This document shows, one piece after another, positions 1-12,115 of a stretch of 64,000 bases of DNA. The notes below the pieces were generated by a model. That model was not told where the DNA came from. It saw nothing but the letters and a program-made list of their open reading frames with translations, and did no database searches. Each line of letters begins with the position of its first letter. Within the stretch, counting starts at the first letter, position 1. Source of the stretch: Bryoerythrophyllum caledonicum (Eukaryota > Streptophyta > Bryopsida > Pottiales > Pottiaceae); contig OZ020518.1 in NCBI GenBank assembly GCA_963971425.1, positions 14,886,190 through 14,950,189 on the forward strand, in the 5' to 3' direction. The position numbers and the translations under genes were made by a program.

Positions 1-202
1 AGGAGTGGTGCAAAGGAAGATGCTAGATGTTGATATTCGGGGTGGAGTTTTATAGTGTTCGGAATGAAGTATATTTTTGATAACCTTTTGTGTATTTTTG
101 GGTGGTTGTGGAAGACATTTGGCATTGGGCCGGGGTTGGTTTCTATGTCTCCGCAGAGTATAATTAATAGTTTGAAATGAGTACTGTTTATAGCTACTAG
201 TG

Positions 203-638
<436 letters not shown>

Positions 639-778
639 ATATATTAAAGTATAAAAATATACTATTATATTTTTTTCTTTTATTTTATTTATTGTTTTAT
701 ATATTTTTTGGCTTTTGTAATGTATTTTAGTATATATATATACTATGTTGTCTTGGGTTGTAGCGTTGTTTGACACTA

Positions 779-3022
779 TTAGTTTGACGTATCCATCTTG
801 TTTTCGATGACTCTTTGCTCCCGTTCCGACGCTTGAGTTTCTGCTGCCATGATAGTGGCAATGAGTTGAGAACGTAGGGTAGACATTTCTCCCCTTAAGG
901 ATTTAACCGTGTTTGCTTGAACTAGATCCGCATATTGTCTAGCTTCTTCTACGATCTCTCCTTTCATGGTCTTCATTTCTTTCCGAAGCTGTTGTAGAGT
1001 GACGCCATTGTTGTTGCTTGGGCCATTTTCCATGGCTATTACCGCGTTTGCTACAGCTGAGTTGACATCGGTAAACCCTAATCTTGTTAATTCATCCACA
1101 CTTGGTTTGTTACTACCGTCTAGGCTCTTAGGGTGTGGGGTGAACATGATGTATTTACCATGAAGTTTTTTACTTTGTTTGACAAACTTTTTGTAGACCG
1201 CTGCGTTAAGACATTCAATGTTGCAAGTTCCCACATGCCGTCCATGTTCAAGTTTGAAGAATGTATCAACCACATTCTCCTCCCCAAGTATGGATTTGAT
1301 ACCATCCGCTAATTCTTTTTCGTTTTTAGTTTTGTTAAGGTTTTTTGCAATGAGAATTAGACAATTCTTTTTTGCAATCTCATCCTCATCCATCCTCCTT
1401 GTTGCAAAGACCGGTACAAAGATCTCATTATTAGATGAGATTTTGTAATCTTTTACTTTGGCCGCTTGCAATGGAGAGGGGGTTTTAACCCATGCAAACT
1501 CAAAGAGCTTTTTCTTTTCAATCCCCGTGACTTCAAAGTCATAGCCTCTTGCAAAGCTATCCCTCACGATTTCGTCGTGTAGGTCATGTGCTTCTCTATC
1601 CAATAGGCTAGGACCGGATATTTTGACGGATAGGAGGTGTGAAAAGGCCAAGGCATCATATGACTTGCATATTTTACCTCTATGTGGTATCCCTTCATTC
1701 AAGGTGATAATGAAGGGCCTCACTCCTTTGAGCAACCCATTTGCATCTTTTTCTGGGTTCTCTAGGTGCAACTTCACAACCCCATTCCATTTCTCTGATT
1801 GGTGATAGCAAAAGATTGCTATTGGTTCGCCAATCCGAGTGCCCAAGGGAATGCCCATGTTTTTTAGTCTCGTTTTAATCATCTCTAACACAACATCCTT
1901 TGTCCATATCTGATCACCAAGCTCAAAGTGAATTGAGACTTGGTAATCTAAGGCGAAACCCTCTCCATCTACCTCAACTTCACTTGGAAGTTGGGTGAGA
2001 TTGAAGTGATTCCCTGCCTTTCCATCAATCCTTTTTGAAGGCCATTGCTCTTGTGCCACAAAGGGAAAAGATGGGAGTGCTTCAATATTTTCAGCTGCTT
2101 CTTCCGGACTTTGACCATTTTCTACCAATTCTTCTAAAGTCTGTAGTGGAACTTTGGGGTTGCCCCTATTCTTTGCAATAGTGTTCATTGTATTGAACCC
2201 TAACCAGTACTCGGTGTGAGGCAAACTTGTTGCCTTCACCTTTTTCTGGGTAGTATTTGCAACAAACAAGGCATTTTGGGAGATATTCACAACATTTGGA
2301 CTTGCATCAACAACTTCAACAAATAATCTCTTGGAGGAACTGGCCGTTGTATGGAGTTGAGCCATGCTGTAGATATCAAGAGAAAGTGTGTTACTAGCAG
2401 TGGTGTGAAAGGTTACTATAGCTTTACCCCTTATCGTCTTGTCATTAGCTTCTTCCCACAACATGTATTGAGGGCTTGGTGAGGCTAAAATGAACAAGAA
2501 GGGGAGTGGTTGAGCTATGGATATGTCATACAAACAATTAACTTGACCCCTATTTGCTAAGAATTTCAAGTGAAGGAAATCAAGACTGTGCCGTTCCGTG
2601 ACTTTCACACATACACACACATGGGGGGTGCCGTAACAGTGGTCACCTCCCCTAATGAACAACTTTAATATTAAGAATAGTGTGGCTCCCAATGGGTTTG
2701 CATAATAAACCCACAAAAGAAAGCTAACAAATTTCTGTGAGGAGAGTGATAGTGAACTATAACCTGGTTGTTTGGTCGAGCGTCTTTTGGTCTCCCACGT
2801 CCTCCCTCGAACAAGAGGGCCGTTTGGAATCCTGTAGCAAAGGCCGTCTTCAGATTTCCACGTCTTCCCACGTCCCACCTGGTTGTCCACGAAGTTGGCT
2901 GTCTCTGAGGTTGGTTTCAGTGTTCCCAGAGTTGGTGTTCCTGAAGCGAGGGCGGACCTTCTCGCAGGCAGTCTTCGGTGAGAGTTGGCGAGGGTCGAGT
3001 TGAGGGGGGCGGATCTTCTCAC
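779..3022 (-). CDS. Hypothetical protein, possible RNA-binding/coiled-coil ORF of a repeat element
   Basis: A single uninterrupted minus-strand frame of 747 codons with its stop at 779-781. The first ~130 codons (upstream of about 2,640) look low-complexity and the true start is probably further in. From about residue 150 on, the protein has the mixed composition of real coding sequence. A stretch around residues 560-650 (LILIAKNLN, later VGTCNIECLNAA) has the beta-alpha-beta feel of an RRM-like fold. The last ~90 residues are charged and heptad-like, consistent with a coiled coil. I do not recognise the family. The lack of introns, the adjoining microsatellite and the repeat-rich flanks make an ORF1/gag-like protein of a retroelement a reasonable alternative to a host gene. 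No reverse transcriptase is visible nearby. Confidence 0.5.
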   Translation of the reverse strand: MRRSAPLNSTLANSHRRLPARRSALASGTPTLGTLKPTSETANFVDNQVGRGKTWKSEDGLCYRIPNGPLVRGRTWETKRRSTKQPGYSSLSLSSQKFVSFLLWVYYANPLGATLFLILKLFIRGGDHCYGTPHVCVCVKVTERHSLDFLHLKFLANRGQVNCLYDISIAQPLPFLFILASPSPQYMLWEEANDKTIRGKAIVTFHTTASNTLSLDIYSMAQLHTTASSSKRLFVEVVDASPNVVNISQNALFVANTTQKKVKATSLPHTEYWLGFNTMNTIAKNRGNPKVPLQTLEELVENGQSPEEAAENIEALPSFPFVAQEQWPSKRIDGKAGNHFNLTQLPSEVEVDGEGFALDYQVSIHFELGDQIWTKDVVLEMIKTRLKNMGIPLGTRIGEPIAIFCYHQSEKWNGVVKLHLENPEKDANGLLKGVRPFIITLNEGIPHRGKICKSYDALAFSHLLSVKISGPSLLDREAHDLHDEIVRDSFARGYDFEVTGIEKKKLFEFAWVKTPSPLQAAKVKDYKISSNNEIFVPVFATRRMDEDEIAKKNCLILIAKNLNKTKNEKELADGIKSILGEENVVDTFFKLEHGRHVGTCNIECLNAAVYKKFVKQSKKLHGKYIMFTPHPKSLDGSNKPSVDELTRLGFTDVNSAVANAVIAMENGPSNNNGVTLQQLRKEMKTMKGEIVEEARQYADLVQANTVKSLRGEMSTLRSQLIATIMAAETQASEREQRVIENKMDTSN

Positions 3023-3112
3023 AGGCAGACTTTGGCGAGAGTTGGCGAGGGGAGGTCTTTTCCCAGGCAGTCTTTGGTGTGGGTCGGCGAGGGTCGAGTT
3101 GGGGGATGGCGC
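2950..3112. repeat. Imperfect ~60-bp tandem repeat, about three units
   Basis: Three successive units share the pattern CAGGCAGTCTTTGG, GAGAGTTGGCGAGG, then a GGTCGAGTTG-like segment. They are GC-rich and overlap the doubtful 5' end of the minus-strand ORF 779-3022, another reason to doubt its annotated start. Confidence 0.7.
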
Positions 3113-5720
3113 TACAGGTCTTCGGCGAGAGTCGCTTAGGTTTGCGACCTGCAGTGAGGTCGAGCTGGGTTGTGGGCGAACTTTGGTGCAGCTGGGACGA
3201 CTTGTGGGGTTTCCTCGCGCGCCGTCTTCCCACCACAGCCAAGCAACGGTATGTTTCTTGGGATGCCTGCGAGTCTTGAAAGCGGGAATTAGTGAGTTGA
3301 GTGTTGGTGGCAGTCCTCCGATCTTCAGCGCAGGGGCACGCCCGTCGTAACTCCAAAGCGAGCTGCACGTCTTTGGCGAGCCTGGGTTCGATGTGGATCT
3401 GGGGCGGTTTGAGTGACTTCGGTGTGTCCCTGTAGTCTGCGGCTCACATACCAGTGGTATGTTTTCGGCGCAGGGGCTGGGGTTTTGGCGCGCGACCTTC
3501 TTGATGCAGTCGACCCCTGGAGGCAGCGCTGAGTTCAGTGATGATCCTCCTGTCTGTGCTTGCTTCTTTCCTTCACTTCTTTCCTTCGTTCGGCTATACT
3601 ACTCCTGGGTGTTGACTGCTGATCCGTTCACTTCTTCCCTTGTGTGTAGGTATTGCGTGATCTGTGAAGGGAGTACCAAAGTCAAGTTAGTATCAGCTTG
3701 TTTAAAATCAATCAGAGCGCAACTCAAGGAGTACTGAATAGCAGAGGTGAGTAAGTGTTCACAGATGTGGCGCGTTTGCACGAGCCGTGGGAACGGTGGC
3801 TCCTTCTCCCGCAGGCAAGCTTCCTTCATGCTGGTTGTGTAAGTAGATCTGCGCATTAGAGCAAAGTGAGAGGGTGTGATAGTCCGGTGGTAGCACGTTA
3901 TATACCTATTGTTTGGCTGCTGTTTGGTAGATGTCTTCATTGTGTAGGATGAACGTCGTTGTAGTTGAGCTTGAGGTCGTTTAGGGTCGGCTCTTTCGGG
4001 GTGCTGTTTGGATGCTCTTTGGAAGTTGCAATGTTGTAGATGGAGGCCTGGATCTTGGTCTCCCATGGATTTGATGTTTCTATGAATGTTGCGGCGGCTA
4101 GGGTTTCGTTGCAGCTGCAGCTGGCAGTTTGTTCTCGTGTGCTTCCTGTTGTTCCTGTTTTCATTTGGTAGAGGCATGCAAGAAAAGGAGGATAGAGTAA
4201 TTGAGGTGATGAGGCCACTTACTTGAATGTATACATACCTTGGTTTTGTTAGTTGTCTTGCAAGCTTATTTCTGTGTTGGTGTTGGCATGTTTGTAGCTG
4301 TAGATCTTGATGGTGATGTCGTTCGCAGCTGGTCAGAGAGTGTTGCATGAGGATTCGCACTTTCTTTCCTGGTAGGTCCTTGGTCTCCCTTTTTGTGGTC
4401 TGTTTCAGCTGATCTCTTCTAGTCTATAGTTCTGCTTTTTTGACTGCTATTGCCTGTCTGCTGCGCTTGTTCTTCTTCCTGCCAACTAGGCATATATATT
4501 GTGTGAGGTTTGAAAGAGGGGTTAGAATACTTACCTTAATCGAAGTTGAGCTGATTGTGGTTTGTTGATGTTGCATTGGTGTTGGCGACGCAGGTGTCTT
4601 GGGAGCTTGTTTTGGTGTAGGGGTGGCATTCCATTGGAGACATCTTTTCTTGGCTTTTGTTGATGATGTTGCTCTTAACGCTTCCACTACTGCTGCTCCT
4701 GTTTTTGTCTCTGCTGCCAGCTTGATGGTATGTAATACTAAGTAAATAGTGGTTAGTTGAAAGTTTAAAATACGTACCTGGACCATGGGGGGTGCTGTGT
4801 CATTTTTGTTGCATAACTCGCACTTGTTGATGTCAACGTTTGCTGCTGAGCGGTGATATTGGTGTGTCGGTGCCGTGGGCTTTGTAGGTGTAATGGCAAT
4901 CCCCTGTATCTGTTTCGGCTTCCAAATTCGCCACTTGGTGTCCCTTCTCGGGTTGTGTTGCTGCCTACTTCGTCCCCTGTCAAGATTCCCCTGACGCTGC
5001 GGCTCCCTACGTCTTCTCTCGGCGCGACTCTCTTGGTACTGCAGCTCGTACTGCAGCTGCCTGCTTCTCCTGGCGCGACTCCATTCGCAGCATCGTCTGA
5101 TGTTGGTCCTCCACAAATCCTGCTCCGTGCGACGTCGTTCGTTGGTTTCTCGTGAATGTATCTCCTTGTACCGTTTGTTGTTGATCCGTGAGTGCTGATT
5201 CGGTGTTGTGCTGCTCGTACTATGGCAGCTTTGTAATACTTCGTAGTAAAGACTAGGCATGAGTATATTAGTAGTAGCAGTCTCTAGCATGATACTACCA
5301 AGTCTGTAAGAGCAAGATTGAAATTTCACTGAGTAAGTAATACACATATTGAACTTAGCTGGTCCTTGGGAATGTTGATCCTTTTGGGTAGGTCTTGTAT
5401 CTTGATGTTGGTCTTGGACATGTTGTAGGCAGTAGTTGATCCTCATGTATGTGTGCTTGCGTCCTAGGTGAGGAGGTGATAGGTGTGATGTTTCTAGTAG
5501 TGGTGTGGTGTCCAGATCTAGATCTACGTGTGCATGTTTGACATGGGTATTGCAGGATCTAGAACTAGATCTGGGCCAACACAGAGCCCCGCTTCAGATC
5601 TTCTCTCCCATACTAGCACTAGATCTTTTGCAGCCCATTCAAACTAGTGACATTCGATCAAGATCTTGCAATCCCTGCCAACTCTCTACACATCTTAGAA
5701 ACACCATCTAGCAACAAAAC
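3113..5720. other. Gene-poor stretch, no supportable gene
   Basis: GC-rich to about 3,600, then strongly T/G-rich on the plus strand to about 5,450. The frames that stay open (for example 3,599-4,360 and 4,424-5,446 on the minus strand) are dominated by Thr, Gln, Asn, Arg and Ser and simply reflect this skew. I see no conserved motif, no exon chain and no RNA gene. It may be leader or flanking sequence of the repeat that carries ORF 779-3022. Confidence 0.5.
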
Positions 5721-5734
5721 GAAGTGCATAACGG

Positions 5735-5935
5735 GATTTGCAATCCTCCTTCAAACACTATAATCTTTCAATCCGTGCGGTTAAAGTTCATGAAATTTTG
5801 CGAGTATGTTCTCTATCAAGTGTACAATGAGATCCGACGGTTCAAACTAGAAACACAATTCTTTGTTTCCTTCCTTACTCATTGCACACTCGAAGTGCTT
5901 TTTTGGTGTGAAATAGTCAAGGAAATTAAATGAAA
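5735..5935. repeat. Dispersed repeat copy (family R1)
   Basis: The segment with CACTATAATCTTTCAATCC, then TGAGATCC, then TTTCCTTCCTTACTCATTGC reappears at about 39,140-39,260 and 49,250-49,430 in the same orientation. Here only the right part of the longer family (see 48,185-49,440) is present, just upstream of the RLK1 promoter. Confidence 0.7.
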
Positions 5936-6749
5936 GTAATTTCCGCTTGCTACCCGAAATGCTCGCAGACTGAAAATCCATGGAAATTCCAACCTCGTCG
6001 GAAATTCCAAACGCGAAGCGCATGCTCGGAGCCCATGACGCGCTGCGTCGCGGAACACGAGCATCCCATGAAAAGAAAGCTGGAAAACGCGGATAAAAGA
6101 ACGGCACTTCGACCGGGCTTTCAGTCGCAGCGACGACGTGGGTCGTCTCCGAACGTTCGGCAACCAGTTCGATCGAGTCCCGCACGATGATCGACGACGC
6201 TGCTGCTGCGGCGACAACGCAACCTGGTCATGATAATTCCAACGTTGGCGCGAGTGTCAACGAGTGTCGTCAATCTAGCTAGAGTGTGTAGTCGTTTGTA
6301 GACTGCATCAGCACCAGTACTTCCTGTGTCGTAGATCAGCAGCGCCGCCGACGCAGGCCCACCACGGCACCTTTGGTCGCAGTGATCTCATGCCACGCGG
6401 TTGCGACCACTGGTGGAGCTTCGACCGGAACAATGCCAATCAGTGAGTTCCTCGGAATCTCTCCGTGAACGTTGATGTCGATGCCGAGGTTTTGGTGTCA
6501 GCCTTGGGTCGGTGCGTTGTTGCAGGGTTTTGGAGCTGATTCTGTCGGCTTTCCAGGTTTCGGAGGTACTAGATTTTGGTAGCTTTGGAATGAGGATTCG
6601 AGGTGGAATTGCAGGTTTTGGTGATCTGGGTATCTGTCTGGGATGGATTACGCCAGGTTTTGGGGATGGAGGTGATGAGGGAGGAGCGGTGGACGGCGGA
6701 GGTTGTGGTTGCTGCAGGAGCTGAGAGGAGTGGAACTCTTTGTGGATAG
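5936..6749 (+). promoter_or_regulatory. Probable promoter and 5' leader of RLK1
   Basis: GC content rises here between the R1 repeat and the first RLK1 codon. A TATA-like GCGGATAAAAGAAC lies near 6,090. The short open frames on both strands have no recognisable product. The leader could contain a small intron, but no transcript evidence is available. Confidence 0.35.
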
Positions 6750-9700
6750 ATGTTATTGATGGAGGCTCTGGTGGTTGTGGTCTTGTTACTGGCGGTGGCG
6801 TCGGGTGCGGATTCTATGACGCTTGAGGAATTCTCGATCAAGGAGAATAATGTGCGCCGCTTGGCCGCCGATGCGCTTCACTTAGCTCAAGACACGGAAG
6901 AATGCGGTAAGATTGGATGCGAAGTTCCGAGTCGTTGTGGCTGGAGAGATCACAAGGATGATGAATTGCGAGGGATTTTGGTTTCGGGGATTGGAGCGTG
7001 GTTTGTGAGAGGTTTTGGATGCGAGAAATGCAAGGATTTGTTGTTGAAACCTCGGTTTCGGTCGTGTTTTACACAGGTCTCTCGTTGTGCGTCGACAACT
7101 GCGCGCGTCACGCGTGCTCCGCGTCGCACAACGACAACTTCCTGTGCGCCGACACGCTGCGGTCGGTGGCGGATTGCGACGCCCTGAACCCGAACAAGAC
7201 GTGCCTGCAGCTACAGCTCAACTTCGGCAAGAACGGCTTCGTCAAGTACAATCCCCCTCCTCTTCGCATTCAGATGTTGGCACGATGATGGGCTCGCGCA
7301 AAACCCTAACCGGAGAGACAATTGCGCAGAGTCCCGCCGTCGTTCCGCAACTACTCGAACGAGAATCTGCGCCCGGAGATCAAGCGCGCCATCTGCTCGC
7401 AATCCAACCTGCAGTTCACGGCGAGTAGCAAGATCAACCTCACGTTCTGGAACTACTTCGGCAGCGCGGAAGGCGTGCTGCGCATCTACCCCGGGCGAGT
7501 AAGCGCCATTCCCCTCCAAAACCCGCGTCCACAGCCTCGATTTGCGATTCTGATTCAATTTCTGACAGGTTGCGGAGCCGGAGAAGGGATGCATCACGTA
7601 CGACCCGCGCAAGCGCCCCTGGTACATCGACGCCACGGCCGTCGTGAAAGACCTCGTGGTGCTGCTCGACACAAGCCTCCGAGACCAAGACACGCTCAAT
7701 GTAGCAGTGAACGCAATCTCGGAGCTTCTCGACACGTTTCGTGCGGGCGATTCTGTGAACGTCGTCACGTTTGACGCAATGAGCGCGACGCTAATGCAGC
7801 CGCAATCTGTAAGTCACGATCTCTCGTCGGTGCAGAAAATCCCTCAATAAAAGCTCATGTTCTTCGTACTTACAGAAAACTCCTGAGATCACTTACTTTG
7901 TTTTTGTGAGCACTCGTAGGTGGCTGTGACCGCGAGCGACTCGCAAGACCTGCGCACGATTTTTGATTTGTCCAAGCTCCGGAACAGCGCCAATGGCTTC
8001 TCGAATCTCTCGCGAGGATTTTCCAGCGCAATGTCGACGCTCAGCGCGGCGAGCAGGGCGAAGGTACAACCCTAGCTCGTTGGCTCAGAGACTGATCCCG
8101 TGCGAATAATCTCCAGAGTCTGATCGCTTTTGTGTCTGGACAGATGTTTCTCGTCTTCACTGACGGGGGATTCTCCAACAGCGCCTCCTTCGCCACCGAC
8201 GCGACGCTCCAGCGCGCCGTGGCGGAGCTGAACTCCCGGGGCGTGATCACGTTCTTCTTCAGCATCGGTCCCGGAGCGCAAGACGATCCGCCGGATCCGC
8301 TCGTGGGCCTGCGCAATTTCTCCTGCCTGACGAACAGCTCGGTGACGTACGTCGCGAGCGACGACGCGTTCTGGAACCCGCTCTGGGCCATCCGCCCCTT
8401 CTTCGACTACCAGGCCAAGCTGCGGTTCAGGGAGAATGTCACCTTCTGGAGCGAGCCTTACACCGACTTCGACGGCTTGGGCGAGGTCTCCACCGTCACG
8501 TATCCTGGTATGCACCTCACGTCTCCCTTCACCGCCTTCCTTCTCCGCCTCACCATAATTCTCCTTCTCTCATGTGCAGTCTTCGCGGACGGTATCTTGT
8601 ACGGCGTCGCAGGGATCGACGTGTTTGTCAACGCAAGCGATGACTACATCATCAAGCAAAAAGCCACCGACCCGAACGTCCGCGCTGTGCCATTGCAGTG
8701 TGCGCCACAGAACGTGAGCACCAATCCACTCCTTCTCTAAGAAACTTGTTTTTTTTGTGTGGAGACTTGAGATTTTCGGTCGTCCTGCAGGTGAATCTGA
8801 GCCAGTGCAAGAAACCTTTTGACCCTTCGCTGAAGCCGCTCTGTGAGCAAGACGTGTACCTGGACTTGAAGCCGCAGGACGTCTACAAGAAGCTGCTGTG
8901 CTGCGACCTTTGCACGGTTCTGACGTCCAAGGGGCGAAACCTTCTTCCCGTGTATCTGTCGGTGGTGTTCACCAGCGTCTTTGCCTTGGTTCTGATGATT
9001 GTCATCTGCGTCCTGGCTTCTAAGTACAAAGCCGCTCGGAAGTACGTCCGAGAGATTCAAGAAGGTAACGTTCGCCCCATCTATCACTGCTCGCAATCTT
9101 GCATCATTGTCTACGTCTTTGTAGTTACATGGTGATTCTCTTGCTCAGATTTTGCCAAGGCGTCCATATCCACCAACCTGTTCACGTACAAGGAGCTCAA
9201 GAAGGCGACTCGTAATTTTCACAAGGACAACAAACTGGGTGAAGGTGGTTTCGGCGAAGTTTTTCTGGTACTACTCACAACTCTCTCTCTCTTTGTCTCT
9301 TTCATGGGAGCTGCATGTTTTAATTGTTTCTACAACTGATCGAGTGCAGGGAAAGATTAGGGACGGTTCGCAAGTGGCAGTGAAGAAGCTCTCCGATGAC
9401 TCGAAGCAAGGGAAGCCCCAATTCTTGGCCGAAGTGATGATCATCAGCAAGGTAGGACAGCTTTGTAGCCTTGTTAGTTTGCAGTTGTGATTGTGCTCAA
9501 CTCTCGTTTGTTGTGCGCATCAGGTCCAACATAGGAACCTCGTGAAGTTGCGGGGCTGCTGCGTTGAAGGGCATCACAGACTGCTCGTGTACGAGTATCT
9601 GGAGAAGAAAAGCCTTCGTGAGACTATACTAGGTGAGGAACCACACGTGACGGGTTCTCTTTCTTGTATCAAGCTAGAGACACTCAGCTTTTCTTCACAT

Positions 9701-10676
9701 TGATTGCAGGAACTCCGGACGAAATACTTCAGATTGACTGGGTGACGCGGTTCAACATCGCCGTCGGAACTGCCCGGGGCCTCGCATACTTACACGAGGA
9801 GATTGCGCCTCGCATTATTCACCGCGACATCAAAGCCAGCAACATCCTTCTGGACGCCAACCTGGAAGCCAAAATCTCCGACTTCGGACTCGCGAAGCTC
9901 TGCCCTGATGAGCAAACCCATTTGACCACCGCCATTGCAGGCACTCTGTAAGTAGAGTTGTCTCTTCTGATGCTCATCGTTGTAGTGTGATTTCCGGACA
10001 TGACATGGAGGTTTGTGTCTCGCAGTGGGTACATGGCACCGGAACTCACGCGAGGGCAGCTCACTGAGAAAGTGGACGTGTTCAGCTATGGCGTGCTTCT
10101 GATGGAGATTGTGACTGGCAGAGTCACCATGAGCGTCACCAATAACGGAACTCCCTTCTGCCTCATTGACGAGGTGAGTGTGAATCCTTATGGTCCTTCC
10201 TTTTAAGTTTCAATACGATAGTAAGCTTGATTTGTGCACTGTAGATAAGGGACCTGTACAAGCAAGCCCAGGAGTCCGGCGACGACGCGCACCTGCTGCG
10301 CCTGGTGGACCGCAACCTGCAGGGCGTGTTCATGCGCGACGAGGTGATCCGCGTGCTCAAGATCGCGCTTCTGTGCGCGAACGACAACCCCGCGTCGCGC
10401 CCCTCCATCACCCACGTCGTGCACATGCTTCTAGGTACCCAGCCCATTCCGGAGTATGTGTTAAAGTACTTGCTGCAGCAGTCGTCGTCCCAGGCGCCGT
10501 CGCCGCCTCTGTACGACATAGAGATGTGGGACGACTACTCCAGCGCCCTGCCCGGCGGCGGCGGCGGCGGCGGCGGCGGGCGCCCGCTGTCGCACGTCTC
10601 GGGGACCACCAGTAGCATGGGGCGACCGGACCGCAGTCTCTCCCGGGGCAACGTCGCGAGTCTGGAGGGACGGTAG
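6750..10676 (+). CDS. RLK1: receptor-like kinase with VWA-Cache (alpha2delta-like) ectodomain
   Basis: Fourteen exons join in frame to 932 codons: 6750-6906, 7077-7245, 7330-7498, 7569-7808, 7920-8063, 8144-8507, 8580-8713, 8791-9064, 9149-9267, 9350-9451, 9524-9632, 9710-9947, 10026-10173, 10245-10676, all GT-AG. Residues 1-20 form a signal peptide. A cysteine motif (CxxNCARHAC, DNFLC) follows. The VWA domain starts near 192 ([10 protein letters not shown]; DxSxR rather than the MIDAS DxSxS) and has VFTDGG near 299. A Cache-like segment follows ([14 protein letters not shown], then YGVAGIDV). One membrane helix lies near 508-532. The kinase domain (about 565-840) has [30 protein letters not shown] and APE, all canonical. 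The tail includes nine glycines from a GGC run. Domain order outside the membrane matches calcium-channel alpha2delta subunits, so ligand or Ca-linked sensing at the cell surface is an inference. A paralogue lies at 32,533. Confidence 0.93.
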
Positions 10677-11125
10677 TGTACATTCTGTAGCTTGCTTCTT
10701 CCTCAGATTTCTTTCTCTCTCGTTTGCTCTAGAAATGATGGTTCTGCTAAGATTGTATGGACAGGTGAACTCGGGGACTGATCACGAGTAGCTTGCTGCT
10801 ATCCCTTGTCAATTTTGCGACTCTGAAGGGACGGTAGCTTAGCCTGAGTGTACATTATGCAGCTTGCTTCCTCTCTAATCTGAAAGATCTGTCTTTCTCT
10901 CTCGTTTTCTCAAGGAATTCCTCCAGTTCTGCCGGATTGTAAGGACAGGTGAACTTGGGGACTGATTACGAGTAGCTTGCTGCTATCCCTTGTCAATGAA
11001 GGGACGGTAGCTTAGCCTGAGTGTACATTATGTAGCTTGCTTCTTCTAATCTGAAAGATCTGTCTTTACCTCTCGTTTTCTCAAGGAATAATGGTGCTTC
11101 TGGATTGTAAGGACAGGTGAACAGG
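10667..11125. repeat. Three tandem copies of the RLK1 3' end
   Basis: The block beginning GGGACGGTAG, which contains the RLK1 stop codon, recurs at 10,828 and 11,001 (periods 161 and 173 bp). Each copy carries TGTACATT, GCTTGCTTC, the CTCTCGTTT segment and TTGTAAGGACAGGTGAAC. The second copy still shows GCGACTCTGAAGGGACGGTAG-like sequence matching the final codons before the stop, so the last coding codons lie inside the repeat unit. Confidence 0.9.
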
Positions 11126-12105
11126 GTCTGGAGTTTTGAGCAGCGAGCGGACGAGGGAGAGAGTGAACATTCTCACTTCATGGCCAATTGAGAGGTTGTC
11201 AGAGATGAGCTCCGTTTTCAGGAGAAAATGCCGTGCAATCCTAACTGACTCACCTTGCAACTAGACTCTTAGTAGAATGCAATACAGGGAGTCTTGTCAT
11301 GTACTTTGACATCCCTGTTAGAGATCTATTCTTACAAGCGTAGAGGTCAAATGACGAGAATAGGGATTCTGGTTTCCTGTGAGGGATATTTCCAGAGGTT
11401 ATATGATGAGAACGATTTGTTTGATCCCTTATGAGGGATATCCTTATAGCAGAAGAAGAACTGTGGTCTCCGAAGGACGCTGGCGTGAATAGAGGGTTTG
11501 TTTTTTACATCCCCACTAGATAAAGATTTAGTAGTATGCAACTACTCCCCCTATTGAGGGTAGACACTATGAAGAAAATGGGAGCTCAAAGAGCAACATT
11601 TGCTCTAGTGCAGTGAGATAAGGAGGAGAAGTGTATTGTGAATGATATGTTTTGATGAGGGTGGCTAAAACAATTATTGTGTATTCTTAGAAAGGTGAGC
11701 CGATGAGTATCAAGGGTTCAATATAAACCACTTTCAAGTTCCAAAGAGTACAACAAACCGACCACAACGAATCAAGACTCTAAACCAATCTTGCAAATAG
11801 GAACAATGTCTCTAAGCATGGGAGATGTGACAAAATCGAAGTACATTCCATTGGCACAACTAAGGTAAACTTACCTAAAACCGACAAGTTAAGAAATGTG
11901 CATATATGGAGAGGGGACAGTATTACACTATTTTTTTCAGTGATAGCCAATAGAATTATAATTCCAACCCAAGTGATTTCATATTTTTCGATGAAAACTG
12001 AATTAGTTATGAATTTTCAAACGGTGCAGCCATGTTTAGTGGGAAGGTAACCCCATAACCAACGACCAAAGGGTCTTGACTAATAGCAAACCTCCATTTG
12101 GAGCT
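11126..12105. other. Intergenic sequence with one dispersed repeat copy
   Basis: No gene seen. Positions ~11,441-11,575 hold a copy of a short dispersed repeat (GAAGAAGAACT, GGCGTGAATA, CCCACTAGA, ATGCAACTACT, GTAGACACTAT) that recurs at 43,755-43,905 and, inverted, at 47,950-48,075. The rest is AT-rich and unremarkable up to the MULE target duplication. Confidence 0.6.
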
Positions 12106-12115
12106 GAGTTGGTGG
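12106..12115. repeat. Left target-site duplication of the MULE
   Basis: GAGTTGGTGG, repeated exactly at 21,948-21,957. Ten bases is within the 9-11 bp range of Mutator-like elements. Confidence 0.93.

Noticed and set aside
3599-5446. Long minus-strand frames of 253 and 340 codons
   Set aside because: Composition (Thr, Gln, Asn, Arg, Ser) follows the base skew, there is no domain, and the two frames show no exon-like relation.
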